From contig NZ_CP121197.1 of the NCBI RefSeq assembly GCF_029625215.1, forward strand, positions 682,001 to 746,000: DNA of 64,000 nucleotides, given 5' to 3'. The notes below the pieces were generated by a model, which made no database searches, was not told the DNA's origin, and saw only the letters and a list, made by a program, of their open reading frames with translations. The position numbers and the translations under genes are program-made. Every line of letters starts with the position of its first letter. Position 1 is the stretch's first letter. This document shows, one piece after another, positions 32,383 through 42,505 of this stretch. This DNA comes from Aurantibacillus circumpalustris. Its GTDB lineage: Bacteria > Bacteroidota > Bacteroidia > B-17B0 > Aurantibacillaceae.

Positions 32383-34313
32383 TGGCAAAACTATCCGCCG
32401 TCGAGCGTTTAAAGCACGTTAAAACCTTATTAAAAATTGAACGTGACGAAGATTATCGTTTATACAAAGAACTATTTTTACGTGTAAATCTTGAGCAACG
32501 AAAAAAAAACGGCGTCACCTGGTACCCCATAAAAATAAATAACGAAGAGTTAGGCTCAGGTGAACTTTTGCATTTAGAAATTGAACGCACGTCGCAAATT
32601 GACAAACCACATCAATTCAGTTCTGGAAAAAACGTAAGTCTCTTTAGCAATCAGCAAAACGAAACGCATGAAATAACCGGCACAATTAAATCAGTTTCTA
32701 AAAATTCTTTGAAGCTTATTATTCACTGTGATGAACTGCCCGACTGGTGCTACGAAGGAAAACTAGGTTTAAATATACAATTCGACGATAACAGTTATAA
32801 CGAAATGCAACGCGCTTTGGATCAGGTGATAGATGCAAAGCACAACCGAGTTGCCGAATTGAGAGAAATGATAGAAGGGGAGTTACCGCTGACTTTTGAA
32901 AAAATAAATGATGAGCTTTTGATTCCTCAGCTAAATTTATCACAAAACAGAGCGATTCGCCATGTAATGTCTGTGAAAGATATCGGCGTAGTGCATGGTC
33001 CGCCCGGCACAGGAAAAACAACAAGTTTAGTACAAGCGATTCGCTTAACCTTACAAACAGAAAAACAAGTTTTGGTATGTGCACCAACTAATTCAGCAGT
33101 AGATCTTTTAACAGAAAAATTAGTTGAACTAGGGATCGATGTATTACGTTTAGGTCACCCCGCGCGTATGGCTGAAGAATTGCTCGCTAGCAGCATGGAT
33201 GGAAAAATTTCCTCCTCACCTTATTACAAAGACATAAAAAATCTACGCCGAAATGCTGAAGAGTATTTCAAAATGGCTGGTAAATATAAACGGAAGTTTG
33301 GAAAAGAAGAAGCGCAGCAACGAGCAGCTCTTTATACAGAAGCTAAAAATTGCATTAAGGAAGCGCGTTTGCTAGAAGATTTTATTGTAGATGAATTATT
33401 TAAAACTTCCCAGGTAATTTGCTGTACTCCTGTAACAAGTACACACAGAGCACTTGTTCGAAAACGGTTTGATACTTTGTTTTTTGATGAGGCTTCTCAA
33501 GCACTAGAACCAATGGTGTGGATTCCGCTTTTAAAGTGTAAGCGTTTGATTTTATCAGGTGATCATTTTCAATTACCACCTGTTGTAAAAAGCATAGAGG
33601 CAAAGCGCGGTGGACTTGATGAAACTTTATTAGACAAATGTATTAGTTTAAAAGATTCAGTTGTACTCCTAAATAGGCAGTATAGAATGAATACAGCTAT
33701 AATGGGCTTTAGCAATTCGTACTTTTATAAAAACGAATTAATTGCTGATGAAACAGTGGCTACACACGTTTTAGTGAACGATGAAGAATCTTACCTAAGT
33801 AAAAGCATTGAATTTATTGATACAGCTGGATGTAGTTTTGATGAAATCCAGAATCCTGAAACATTGAGTTATTCAAATCCAAAAGAAGGAAATATCCTTT
33901 TCAAACATTTACAACAACTTCTTATTGATTACTCAACTCAAACCGATTTAGCTTCCATTTCTATAGGAATAATTTCTCCTTACAAAGAACAGCGTGAGTG
34001 GTTAAAGGAAAACATCACACAGCTAGAATTAGAAAAAGGTAAATTAAGTTCTTTGAGTGTAAAAACAATTGACGGCTTCCAAGGAGAAGAAAGAGATGTT
34101 ATCTATATTAGTCTTGTTCGAAGTAATGATAATCACGAAATTGGTTTTTTAAATGATTTGCGACGCATGAATGTTGCGATAACGCGGGCAAAGAAAAAAC
34201 TCGTAGTGATTGGTGACAGCGCTACAATTGCTTCAAGCGACTTTTATCAAAGTTTTTTGGAGTATTGCGAAAAAAACGGAATGTACAGAACGGCCTGGGA
34301 ATGGGCTAATTGA
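32382..34313 (+). CDS. SF1 helicase, IGHMBP2/Upf1-like
   Basis: A 643-residue superfamily 1B helicase. Motifs are in order and intact: GPPGTGKTT (Walker A, ~207-215), FFDEASQA (Walker B/DEAx), GDHFQLPPVV (motif III), NRQYRMN (motif IV), SVKTIDGFQGEERDVI (motif V) and RRMNVAITRAKKKLVVIGD (motif VI). The N-terminal ~190 residues contain the beta-barrel and stalk typical of IGHMBP2/Upf1-like proteins. It likely unwinds RNA or DNA 5' to 3'. ATG at 32382 is chosen. Confidence 0.92.
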   Translation: MAKLSAVERLKHVKTLLKIERDEDYRLYKELFLRVNLEQRKKNGVTWYPIKINNEELGSGELLHLEIERTSQIDKPHQFSSGKNVSLFSNQQNETHEITGTIKSVSKNSLKLIIHCDELPDWCYEGKLGLNIQFDDNSYNEMQRALDQVIDAKHNRVAELREMIEGELPLTFEKINDELLIPQLNLSQNRAIRHVMSVKDIGVVHGPPGTGKTTSLVQAIRLTLQTEKQVLVCAPTNSAVDLLTEKLVELGIDVLRLGHPARMAEELLASSMDGKISSSPYYKDIKNLRRNAEEYFKMAGKYKRKFGKEEAQQRAALYTEAKNCIKEARLLEDFIVDELFKTSQVICCTPVTSTHRALVRKRFDTLFFDEASQALEPMVWIPLLKCKRLILSGDHFQLPPVVKSIEAKRGGLDETLLDKCISLKDSVVLLNRQYRMNTAIMGFSNSYFYKNELIADETVATHVLVNDEESYLSKSIEFIDTAGCSFDEIQNPETLSYSNPKEGNILFKHLQQLLIDYSTQTDLASISIGIISPYKEQREWLKENITQLELEKGKLSSLSVKTIDGFQGEERDVIYISLVRSNDNHEIGFLNDLRRMNVAITRAKKKLVVIGDSATIASSDFYQSFLEYCEKNGMYRTAWEWAN

Positions 34314-34315
34314 GC

Positions 34316-34338
34316 CTAGTTCATTAAACTAGTTTTTA
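34316..34338 (+). terminator. Weak rho-independent terminator
   Basis: CTAGTT (34316-34321) and AACTAG (34327-34332) form a 6-bp stem followed by five T. It would end the desaturase-helicase transcript and lies over the end of the converging T9SS gene. Confidence 0.45.
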
Positions 34339-35996
34339 ATAATTTTTTTAAATACTTTTTCTCCCATCTTTTCTTGAATTGAAAGAATGTATATCCCAGC
34401 AGCCAATGATTCTAAGTTCAAATGTTGCTCTGTTTGGTTAGAATTGAATTGAAAAATTATTTTACCGGAAAGATCAGTTAGCGAAAGTTGGTAGGGTTTC
34501 AGGTTTTGTTTATTCATTGAAATATTTAATTCTGTGCTGAAAGGCTGAGGCGATATTTGCAGTAAGGAATTTAAAGATTTAATTTCTTCGATGCCAACAG
34601 TTGTGCTTGTTAGTTTTAAAACAAACGCATCTGTTAGTCCATTTGTGACTAGTTTAAAACCAGCCAAGTCGGCGTTTGACTGAAAAAAACCAGTACAAAA
34701 CAGTGCTTCATCAAGACCAACACAAATACCATATGCACAATCAACATTCAAGCCGCCCATTCCCAGAGCCCATTGCACAGTACCTGCATCCTTTTTTAAT
34801 TTAATTAAAAAGGCATCTGTGTTGCCATTTGAAATCAGCATTTTATCATCAAAACCTACAAAACCACTGAATTGTCCGGCAACATAAATATATCCATTTT
34901 GATCTTGCGCTATCGCACTTCCCTGTTCATAACCTGTTGCACCAAACTGATGCACCCAAATAAGTGAACCGTCACTAGCATTGCGTTTCGAAATAAACAT
35001 ATCTGCGCTTCCGATTGAAGTTAGTGTTGTGGTGCTAAAAGCGCAACTGTTTTCGAATTTTCCAGTCGTAAAAACATATCCGTCAGAACCAGCAACAATT
35101 CCATTACCGTTATCATTTCCTGAACCACCTGAGGAACTTGCCCAAGCAACATTTCCAGTACTTCCATAATGTTTTGAAATAAAAATATCTTGATATTTTT
35201 CTGAAGACAAAGTATATGATCCCAATGTAACAGCACTTTCAAAATTACCTGTCATATATACATCTCCTGCAGCATCACAACTTACTGATGTTCCGATGGA
35301 ATACCCAGAACTTCCATAATTTTTAACCCAAGCTACATTGCCAGTAGTATTTGTTCGCATCAGAAAAATATTATAATTCGTTCCTATAGGATTAATTGTA
35401 AATGTTCCAAAATTTGCGATTCCTTGAAAGTAACCACAAGTAAATATATTTCCTTGTAAATCACTTGCCAGCGACAAACCACCATCATTGCCTGTGCCAC
35501 CTATTTTTTTTACCCATAAAATTGTGCCAAGAGAGTCTAGTTTCGCCAGGAAAGAGTCAGAAGATCCATTGGACGTTAATACAGAACTACCAAACACGGC
35601 CATTCCGCTGAATCTTCCTGTGAAATAAATATTTCCAGAAGGGTCGCAAACAATGGCGTTTCCTACATCTTCATTGGAACCACCCATTCGTTTCGCCCAC
35701 TTCACCTTTCCATCAATAGCACTCGATTTAGCGATAAATATATCTCCCTTCCCGTCTGACGTTAAATTATACGTTCCGAATGTAGAGGTTCCACTAAATG
35801 TACCTATAGAGTAAATATTTCCGAGTAAATCGGCTGCAGTGCAAGCACCAATGTCGCCTTCAGGCCCACCCATCTGTTTTGCCCATTCGGGTTGGGCAAC
35901 TAAACTAAAAACATTAAATAAATTAATCGTAATAATTAATTTACAAAACACATTTTGTAAGCTTAGATTTTTAGAATGACGTTTTAAATTTGTCAT
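34329..35996 (-). CDS. Beta-propeller repeat protein with T9SS sorting domain
   Basis: A 555-residue exported protein. After an N-terminal hydrophobic signal (LIITINLFNVFSLVAQ) come about eight SBBP-like repeats of ~50-55 residues with the pattern WAKxxGGxxxDxGxxxxxDxxGNIYxTGxFxG, forming a likely beta-propeller. From ~475 a T9SS type A sorting domain follows (LLQISPQPFSTELNISM ... KKIIKN), where the usual PNP is PQP. Such proteins are secreted or surface-bound; ligand unknown. Confidence 0.85.
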   Translation of the reverse strand: MTNLKRHSKNLSLQNVFCKLIITINLFNVFSLVAQPEWAKQMGGPEGDIGACTAADLLGNIYSIGTFSGTSTFGTYNLTSDGKGDIFIAKSSAIDGKVKWAKRMGGSNEDVGNAIVCDPSGNIYFTGRFSGMAVFGSSVLTSNGSSDSFLAKLDSLGTILWVKKIGGTGNDGGLSLASDLQGNIFTCGYFQGIANFGTFTINPIGTNYNIFLMRTNTTGNVAWVKNYGSSGYSIGTSVSCDAAGDVYMTGNFESAVTLGSYTLSSEKYQDIFISKHYGSTGNVAWASSSGGSGNDNGNGIVAGSDGYVFTTGKFENSCAFSTTTLTSIGSADMFISKRNASDGSLIWVHQFGATGYEQGSAIAQDQNGYIYVAGQFSGFVGFDDKMLISNGNTDAFLIKLKKDAGTVQWALGMGGLNVDCAYGICVGLDEALFCTGFFQSNADLAGFKLVTNGLTDAFVLKLTSTTVGIEEIKSLNSLLQISPQPFSTELNISMNKQNLKPYQLSLTDLSGKIIFQFNSNQTEQHLNLESLAAGIYILSIQEKMGEKVFKKIIKN

Positions 35997-36038
35997 GCTT
36001 TATTTGGTTTAGTACTTTGGGATATATAGAGAACTTGA

Positions 36039-36560
36039 TTAAGATCCAGATTGAATAAATGTATTGTTGTTTTTTTTATTCATGTGTTTTAAATTGGCGA
36101 AATACATTGCAATAAATATTAGATCGATTAAAACGCCAATTATCAGGCCAATTGAAGATTGATTTTTTGAACTTGTACCCATATCGAATGAATAAAAGTG
36201 GGTTGATAATTCTGCAATTGCGTAAACGACAAATCCAATTTTCTCAAGACGCCACATCATTATAACGCCAATCAAAGAAAAAATATTCGAAATTAGAGTA
36301 TAAACGCAAACCATGCCAAAACTATGAACAAATTGCATTGGCTCTATTTCATCAAACTGAGGGTTACTTTCCACTACTTTTTCCCATAGCTTTTCAATTG
36401 TAGTGGCATCCAAGCTCAATGCCATAGCGCCAATACAACAAATAAGAATCATTAATCCACATGCTACAAAAGATAAAATACAAATAATTTTTAAAAAATC
36501 TGGGCGTTGAAGTTCGCCATTAGATTCATCCATAAATTGATCGTAATTCGTAGGTTCCAT
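36039..36560 (-). CDS. Hypothetical membrane protein, 173 aa
   Basis: After a soluble acidic N-terminus (~25 residues) there are four hydrophobic segments: about 25-50, 88-110, 115-130 and 140-160. No family motif is recognised. It lies upstream of the beta-propeller gene on the same strand (gap 42 bp), with 200 bp of AT-rich, apparently non-coding sequence on the other side. Confidence 0.6.
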   Translation of the reverse strand: MEPTNYDQFMDESNGELQRPDFLKIICILSFVACGLMILICCIGAMALSLDATTIEKLWEKVVESNPQFDEIEPMQFVHSFGMVCVYTLISNIFSLIGVIMMWRLEKIGFVVYAIAELSTHFYSFDMGTSSKNQSSIGLIIGVLIDLIFIAMYFANLKHMNKKNNNTFIQSGS

Positions 36561-36760
36561 AATTTCTTAATTTTTTGCAAAGTAAAAATGCTAATAAAAA
36601 GGCGAAAAAACTAATTAAAACAAAAGCTTTAGGTAGCTTTTAGCATAAAGGAATTTAGCAATAAAAGAAAATACTTTTTTACATAATTATTTATTACGCA
36701 AATTGGTTAAGCGAAATAGAAAGCAATATTCTTGCCAATAAATATATTCATTAAAATAAC

Positions 36761-38107
36761 TTACAGTAGGTCGTTAGCCAAATTAGCCAAAGCACTGCGC
36801 TCTCCTTTTTCTAGAGTAATATGCGCATATAATGTTTGTCCCTTTAATTTGTCAATCATATAACTTAAACCATTACTCTGTGAATCGAGATAAGGCGTAT
36901 CTATTTGATGAATATCTCCTGTGAAAATAATTTTAGTGTTTTCGCCGGCACGAGTAATAATTGTTTTTACTTCATGCGGCGTTAAGTTTTGTGCTTCATC
37001 AACAATAAAAAAGACATTGCTTAAACTTCTTCCACGAATGTACGCAAGAGGACATACTACCAGTTTCTGCGCCTCCACCATTTCGTTTAGCTGTTTATGC
37101 TCTTTATCTTTTTCACTAAACAAACTACGGATGTATTTTAAATTATCCCAAAGCGGCTCCATATATGGGTTTAGCTTACTGTTAACATCACCTGGTAAGT
37201 ATCCAATGTCTTTATTACTTAAAGGGACCACAGGGCGCGCCAAATAAATTTGGTGATAATTTCTTCTTAGTTCTAATGCTCCTGCCAGAGATAGTAAAGT
37301 TTTTCCTGTTCCAGCAACACCTTGAATAGTTACCAGTTTAATATCAGGATTCATAATTGCATCCAGAGCAAATGCTTGCTCAGCATTTTTAGGAATTACA
37401 CCAAAGGCAGCGGTTTTAATTACACGCTCCATAGAATCGTTTTCCTTATCATACCGTGCTAAAACGCTTTGTGAACCATTTTTTAAAACGTAGTAATGAT
37501 TTGGCACACCGCCCTTTTTTAAAATTGGTTTGGCAGGAGAATTTCCTTTATTATAAATGTTGGTAATTTGTTCGTTGGTTGCTTTAACATCCTCTGTGTT
37601 GCCAGTATAAAGCTCATCAACCGATTTAATTTTACCGGTTTCGTAATCCTCCGCTAGTAAATTTAGACTCTTCGCTTTGATGCGCAGATTCACGTCCTTA
37701 GTCACCAAAATTACTTTACGGCCTGGATGCGTTTCTGAAACATACAAAGCAGTATTTAAAATACGGTGATCGGCTTTACGGTCATCAAATATTTTTTCCG
37801 CGTTTACTTTTGAAGAACTATTAAGTTCAATTTTGAATTTTCCACGGGTTGGTCCGTTAATGGACGTCCAGTTTTGAAGGCTTTCCTGACTATGTTTATC
37901 AATATACCGCGTAAATTCCCGCGCTGAATAATTCTTTGTATCATTGCCCTTTTTAAAGTTATCTAACTCTTCAAGAACTGTAATTGGAATTACCACATCG
38001 TGTTCTGCAAAATTTCTCATTGCAGTGTGGTCGTAAATAATAACAGAGGTATCTAACACAAATATTTTTCGTTCACCGATACTTGTTTTGCCTGCGCGTT
38101 TAGCCAT
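36761..38107 (-). CDS. PIN-PhoH family ATPase/ribonuclease-like protein
   Basis: A 448-residue PhoH2-type protein: an N-terminal PIN nuclease domain (VLDTSVIIYDH with the first Asp, then VTKDVNLRIKA with later acids) joined to a PhoH ATPase domain with Walker A GVAGTGKT (~264-271), Walker B FFIVDEAQN and the following TGDIHQID. Family members couple RNA unwinding or cleavage to ATP use. The catalytic residues appear intact. It is a single gene, divergent from the biotin operon. Confidence 0.93.
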   Translation of the reverse strand: MAKRAGKTSIGERKIFVLDTSVIIYDHTAMRNFAEHDVVIPITVLEELDNFKKGNDTKNYSAREFTRYIDKHSQESLQNWTSINGPTRGKFKIELNSSSKVNAEKIFDDRKADHRILNTALYVSETHPGRKVILVTKDVNLRIKAKSLNLLAEDYETGKIKSVDELYTGNTEDVKATNEQITNIYNKGNSPAKPILKKGGVPNHYYVLKNGSQSVLARYDKENDSMERVIKTAAFGVIPKNAEQAFALDAIMNPDIKLVTIQGVAGTGKTLLSLAGALELRRNYHQIYLARPVVPLSNKDIGYLPGDVNSKLNPYMEPLWDNLKYIRSLFSEKDKEHKQLNEMVEAQKLVVCPLAYIRGRSLSNVFFIVDEAQNLTPHEVKTIITRAGENTKIIFTGDIHQIDTPYLDSQSNGLSYMIDKLKGQTLYAHITLEKGERSALANLANDLL

Positions 38108-38386
38108 AGAAATAAATTAAATAACTTGTGATAAAACTATTAATTGAGAATTGCTTTTTTTGTTAAGACCGAAATTGATTTGAACAAGAACCTGTTTATT
38201 CTATCCGAATGGTTATTAGACGTTTACCGTAAATACTTTGGGAAGGGATGATAGAATGGATCATATAGTAGTGGTTTTGATTTTCTCCCAAAGTAGGGTA
38301 TTGACCAATTACTTGCATAAATTATTACTAACAGATTATTAAAAATAAGTTGATGTATTCTCAATTTATAGACAAATAAAGATTGT
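38108..38386. other. Intergenic region between PhoH and the biotin operon
   Basis: About 300 bp separates the divergent phoH-type and bioB starts. It is AT-rich, holds no convincing ORF or RNA structure, and contains the candidate bioB promoter at its right end. I saw no clear BirA-type operator. Confidence 0.5.
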
Positions 38387-38394
38387 TATTTTTG
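38387..38394 (+). promoter_or_regulatory. Candidate promoter of the biotin operon
   Basis: TATTTTTG is an exact TAnnTTTG box, 18 bp downstream of TTTA at 38365-38368, a near match to TTTG. The bioB ATG lies 19 bp further on. Confidence 0.55.
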
Positions 38395-38412
38395 CGCCAC
38401 AAATTTTTATAT

Positions 38413-39405
38413 ATGCTTATGATAAAAAATAATTGGACGAAAAAAGAAATTTCTGAAATTTATAACCGTCCCCTACTCGACCTGGTTTTTGAAGCCGCCA
38501 GCATTCACCGTAAAAACAATGATTATTCTGAAGTACAAATTAGTTCTTTGATATCAATTAAAACAGGAGGTTGCCCTGAAGACTGCTCTTACTGTCCACA
38601 AGCAGCGCGTTATAACACCGACGTTAATACGCACGGCATGATGAAATTGGAAGAAGTAAAACAGGTTGCACAAGCTGCTAAAGATGGCGGATCGTCGCGT
38701 TTATGTATGGGTGCTGCCTGGAGAGAAGTGCGCGATAACCGCGATTTTGACAAGGTGTTAGAAATGGTGAAAACTGTGAATGCCCTGGATATTGAAGTGT
38801 GTTGCACCTTAGGCATGCTAAACTACGAACAAGCGCAAAAATTAAAAGATGCGGGATTATTTGCATACAATCACAACATTGATACTTCAGAAGAACATTA
38901 TAAAAATATTATAAGTACAAGAACGTACGATGACCGTTTAAAAACAATTGAAAATGTTCGCAAAGCAGATCTCACTGTTTGCTCTGGCGGCATTGTTGGT
39001 TTAGGTGAAACAGTGGAGGATAGAGTTGGTATGCTTCATTTATTAGCAACCCTTCCAAAGCATCCAGAATCTGTTCCTATTAACGCACTCGTTCCTGTAA
39101 AGGGGACTCCTCTTGAAAATCAAACGCGTGTTTCAATATGGGATATGTTGCGTATGATTGCTACGACAAGAATTATAATGCCTAAAACAGTGGTGCGTCT
39201 TTCTGCCGGAAGATTGGAAATGACAGTACCAGAACAAGCTTTGTGTTTTATGGCAGGAGCCAATTCAATTTTTGCTGGTGATAAATTATTAACTACACCA
39301 AATCCTTCTACGCAAGATGATATGCAGATGTTTGAAACACTAGGTCTTCATGCACGCAAGGCTTTTAAAGGAACTGAGCGTGAAAAGGAAGTTGTGACAA
39401 ACTAA
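38413..39405 (+). CDS. bioB: Biotin synthase
   Basis: Radical SAM enzyme that inserts sulfur into dethiobiotin. The SAM-cluster motif is GGCPEDCSYCPQAARY. SVPINALVPVKGTPLE and SAGRLEMTVPEQALCFMAGANS are typical of BioB. ATG at 38413 (or 38419) fits the promoter and avoids the longer N-terminus from 38383, which would overlap the promoter box. It leads the operon bioB-bioF-bioD-bioA. Confidence 0.97.
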   Translation: MLMIKNNWTKKEISEIYNRPLLDLVFEAASIHRKNNDYSEVQISSLISIKTGGCPEDCSYCPQAARYNTDVNTHGMMKLEEVKQVAQAAKDGGSSRLCMGAAWREVRDNRDFDKVLEMVKTVNALDIEVCCTLGMLNYEQAQKLKDAGLFAYNHNIDTSEEHYKNIISTRTYDDRLKTIENVRKADLTVCSGGIVGLGETVEDRVGMLHLLATLPKHPESVPINALVPVKGTPLENQTRVSIWDMLRMIATTRIIMPKTVVRLSAGRLEMTVPEQALCFMAGANSIFAGDKLLTTPNPSTQDDMQMFETLGLHARKAFKGTEREKEVVTN

Positions 39406-39427
39406 AATCGTTTTTGATTTATTGAAA

Positions 39428-40573
39428 ATGGAACTAGTTAACAAGAAAATTCAAGATAAACTTCAGGAAGCGCTTGATAAGAGACTTGAAGCTTCTTTGT
39501 ATAGATCGTTACAAGCGAATGATGCACTCATAGACTTTTGTTCGAACGATTACTTAAGTTTTGCTCGCTCTGAAAAAATAAAAACTGCTGTGACACAAAC
39601 TTTACAAGATTTCGATTTTTTATCCGGCTCAACCGGCTCTCGTTCGATATCCGGAAACACGGTATTCGCTGAAAATCTGGAAAAAAAGATTGCGCAATTT
39701 CATCAAGCAGAAGCAGGATTAATTTTTAATTCAGGGTATGATGCCAATGTTGGCTTGTTTTCGTGCATAGCCTCTAAAGGCGACACAATTATTTGTGATG
39801 AATTAATTCATGCTAGCATCATTGATGGCTGTCGTTTAAGTCACGCCACACGTTATCGATTTGCGCATAATAATTTGAGTGATTTAGAAAAAAAACTCAC
39901 CCATGCAACGGGAACAATTTTTGTGGCTGTTGAATCTATTTATTCGATGGACGGAGACAGTAGTGACTTAAGAAGAATTTCAGGACTCTGTGATAAATAC
40001 AATGCAAATTTAATAGTGGATGAGGCCCATGCTACAGGTGTTTACGGCGAAAATGGACGAGGACTTGTAAATCACTTTAAATTGGAAAATAAAGTCTTCG
40101 CAAGAATTCACACTTTTGGAAAAGCAATGGGTTGTCATGGTGCAATTGTGCTTGGCAAAGAAACTCTTCGTAATTATCTCATTAATTTTGCTCGCTCATT
40201 TATTTTTACAACAGCATTGCCAGCATCATCTCTGATAAATATTTCATGTGCATATCATGCATTGGAAGAAGTAAACTTTGATAATGCTTTTCTACACATT
40301 TTGATTCAGCGATTTAAAAACAACTTTAAAGGCGTTGACGGGGTTTATGTAATCGAAGGAGAAAGCCCTATTCAAAGTGTGGTAATTGGAGGGAATGAAA
40401 AAACGCGAAGAGTTGCACAACAACTGCAAGCCGCGGGCTTTGACGTAAGAGCCATTTTAAGTCCATCTGTTCCAGTTGGAAAAGAGCGACTAAGAATTAG
40501 TCTTCATATGCACAATACAGAAAAGCAAGTTGATGAATTATGTTCAACATTAACTAAAATTTTAAGCTCATGA
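39428..40573 (+). CDS. bioF: 8-amino-7-oxononanoate synthase
   Basis: A 381-residue PLP-dependent alpha-oxoamine synthase that condenses pimeloyl thioester with alanine. Seen are CSNDYLSFA near the N-terminus, GSTGSRSISGN, VDEAHATGVYG (PLP-binding Asp) and HTFGKAMGCHG with the PLP lysine. ATG at 39428 is chosen over a TTG two codons earlier. It overlaps bioD by 4 bp. A close relative would be 2-amino-3-ketobutyrate ligase, but the operon context settles on BioF. Confidence 0.95.
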   Translation: MELVNKKIQDKLQEALDKRLEASLYRSLQANDALIDFCSNDYLSFARSEKIKTAVTQTLQDFDFLSGSTGSRSISGNTVFAENLEKKIAQFHQAEAGLIFNSGYDANVGLFSCIASKGDTIICDELIHASIIDGCRLSHATRYRFAHNNLSDLEKKLTHATGTIFVAVESIYSMDGDSSDLRRISGLCDKYNANLIVDEAHATGVYGENGRGLVNHFKLENKVFARIHTFGKAMGCHGAIVLGKETLRNYLINFARSFIFTTALPASSLINISCAYHALEEVNFDNAFLHILIQRFKNNFKGVDGVYVIEGESPIQSVVIGGNEKTRRVAQQLQAAGFDVRAILSPSVPVGKERLRISLHMHNTEKQVDELCSTLTKILSS

Positions 40574-41196
40574 GAACAATTGTTATAGCAGGTATAGGAA
40601 CAGAGGTTGGTAAAACAGTTGTTTCAGCGGTTCTTGTTGAAGCATTGCAAGCAGACTACTGGAAACCGATTCAGGCAGGAGATCTTGAACATAGCGACAC
40701 TTTAAAGGTTCAAAAATTAGTAAGTTCAAAGCAGAGTTTTTTCCATTCTGAAAAATACCGTTTAAACACGCCCATGTCGCCACACGCGGCTGCAGAAATA
40801 GATAGTACAGAAATAAACTTGAAAGCCTTAAACATTCCTGAAACTAAAAACAACCTGATTATTGAATTAGCGGGAGGCTTGATGGTTCCTCTTAATTCGG
40901 AAAAATTAAATCTTGATCTTTTAAAAAGCTGGATGGTACCTGTGATTTTAGTATCCAAAAATTATTTAGGTAGTATTAATCATACTTTATTGTCGCTGGA
41001 AGTTTTAAAAACAAATAAGGTTCCTGTATTAGGTATTATTTTCAATGGGATTGAGAATAAAAGTACGGAAGAGTTTATTTTAAACTATTCCAACATGCAC
41101 TGTATTGGAAGAATTGAAGAATTACCTGAATTAAATAAAAAAATTATTAAAGTTCAAGCGGAAAAAATAAAATCTGAACTTCAAAAATTATTATAG
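40570..41196 (+). CDS. bioD: Dethiobiotin synthetase
   Basis: A 208-residue ATP-dependent carboxylase-type P-loop enzyme closing the ureido ring. The P-loop GIGTEVGKTV is at residues ~8-17, WKPIQAG follows with the substrate-binding Lys, and ELAGGLMVPL is the second Mg-site region. It overlaps bioF by 4 bp and is one base from bioA. Confidence 0.96.
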   Translation: MRTIVIAGIGTEVGKTVVSAVLVEALQADYWKPIQAGDLEHSDTLKVQKLVSSKQSFFHSEKYRLNTPMSPHAAAEIDSTEINLKALNIPETKNNLIIELAGGLMVPLNSEKLNLDLLKSWMVPVILVSKNYLGSINHTLLSLEVLKTNKVPVLGIIFNGIENKSTEEFILNYSNMHCIGRIEELPELNKKIIKVQAEKIKSELQKLL

Positions 41197-41197
41197 A

Positions 41198-42472
41198 ATG
41201 ACCTTAAGCGAACGTGATGCTACTGTTATCTGGCATCCTTACACACAAATGAAAACAGCTCAGACACCCATACCTATCTTAAGAGGTGAAGGGGTTTATT
41301 TATTTGACGAAAATGATAAAAAATATTTAGATGCTGTTTCTTCCTGGTGGGTAAATTTGCACGGACATTCACATCCCTATATCGCAAAAAAAGTCTCTGA
41401 GCAACTAAGTATTTTAGAACATGCTATTTTTGCTGGCTTTACCCATGAACCAGGGGTTTCACTTGCAGAAAGGCTTTTGAAAATTCTTCCCGGAAATCAA
41501 AGCAAACTGTTTTATACCGACAACGGATCTACAGCTGTTGAAGTCGCTTTAAAAATGGCGATTCAATATTGGCATAATCAAGGAAAGGAAAAAAACAAAA
41601 TCATAGTCTTTGAACACGCTTATCATGGAGACACTTTTGGCTCAATGTCTGTAAGCGCTCGCAGTGCATTCACTACAGCATTTGATTCTTTACTATTTGA
41701 TGTTATTTCAATTCCACTTCCTCAAAAAGGAAAAGAAAAAGAAAGTGTTATTATGTTTGAATCTGAACTAAAAAAACACAAGAATAGTATTGCAGCATTT
41801 ATATTTGAACCTCTTATACTTGGAGCGGGTGGCATGCTGATGTATGAACCTGAAGTTTTGGATTCTCTGATTTCAGCTTGCAAAAACGAAGATATTCTTT
41901 GCATTGCAGATGAAGTAATGACCGGTTTTGGAAGAACAGGAAAATTATTTGCTTGTGAGTACTTAAACGAGGAGCCGGATATTATTTGTCTATCAAAGGG
42001 CATTACTGGCGGCACAATGGCTCTTGGCGCCACAAGTTGTAAGCAAAAAATATACGATGCTTTTCTTTCAGATGATAAATTAAAAACCTTGTTTCACGGT
42101 CATTCTTATACCGCTAATCCAATCGCTTGTGCGGCAAGTTTGGCAAGTTTAGACTTATTGCTTTCGGAAGAAACAAAAGCTTTCATTAACAGAATTTCAA
42201 AACAACATGCTGATTTTGCTAAAAAACTAAGCGCTTATTCATCCATAGAAAACATTCGTTATAGAGGTACAATTATTGCTTTTGATATTAAAAACAAAGA
42301 AGGTGTTAGCTATTTTAACTCGGTACGCGATGAAGTTTATAATTTTTTTCTTGCCCATGGAATTATATTGCGTCCGCTCGGAAACACCATTTATATAATG
42401 CCACCCTACTCCATTTCAGTCAAAGAACTTGAGTTTATTTATGAAATAATAGAAAAGAGATTTTCAAATTAA
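41198..42472 (+). CDS. bioA: Adenosylmethionine-8-amino-7-oxononanoate aminotransferase
   Basis: A 424-residue class III PLP aminotransferase using SAM as amino donor. Seen are IWHPYTQMK (typical BioA start), SSWWVNLHGHSHP, YTDNGSTAVEVALKM, ADEVMTGFGRTG and LSKGITGGTMALGAT with the PLP lysine. It is the last gene of the operon; no bioC or bioH lies here, so pimeloyl synthesis genes are elsewhere. It converges with the giant adhesin gene. Confidence 0.97.
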   Translation: MTLSERDATVIWHPYTQMKTAQTPIPILRGEGVYLFDENDKKYLDAVSSWWVNLHGHSHPYIAKKVSEQLSILEHAIFAGFTHEPGVSLAERLLKILPGNQSKLFYTDNGSTAVEVALKMAIQYWHNQGKEKNKIIVFEHAYHGDTFGSMSVSARSAFTTAFDSLLFDVISIPLPQKGKEKESVIMFESELKKHKNSIAAFIFEPLILGAGGMLMYEPEVLDSLISACKNEDILCIADEVMTGFGRTGKLFACEYLNEEPDIICLSKGITGGTMALGATSCKQKIYDAFLSDDKLKTLFHGHSYTANPIACAASLASLDLLLSEETKAFINRISKQHADFAKKLSAYSSIENIRYRGTIIAFDIKNKEGVSYFNSVRDEVYNFFLAHGIILRPLGNTIYIMPPYSISVKELEFIYEIIEKRFSN

Positions 42473-42505
42473 GTTTCAAAATTGAAATAAGAAGAGGTTA
42501 ACCAT

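Noticed and set aside
42474-42487. TTTCAAAATTGAAA as a terminator of bioA
   Set aside because: The stem is only 6 bp, AT-only apart from two pairs, with a 2-nt loop and no T-tract.
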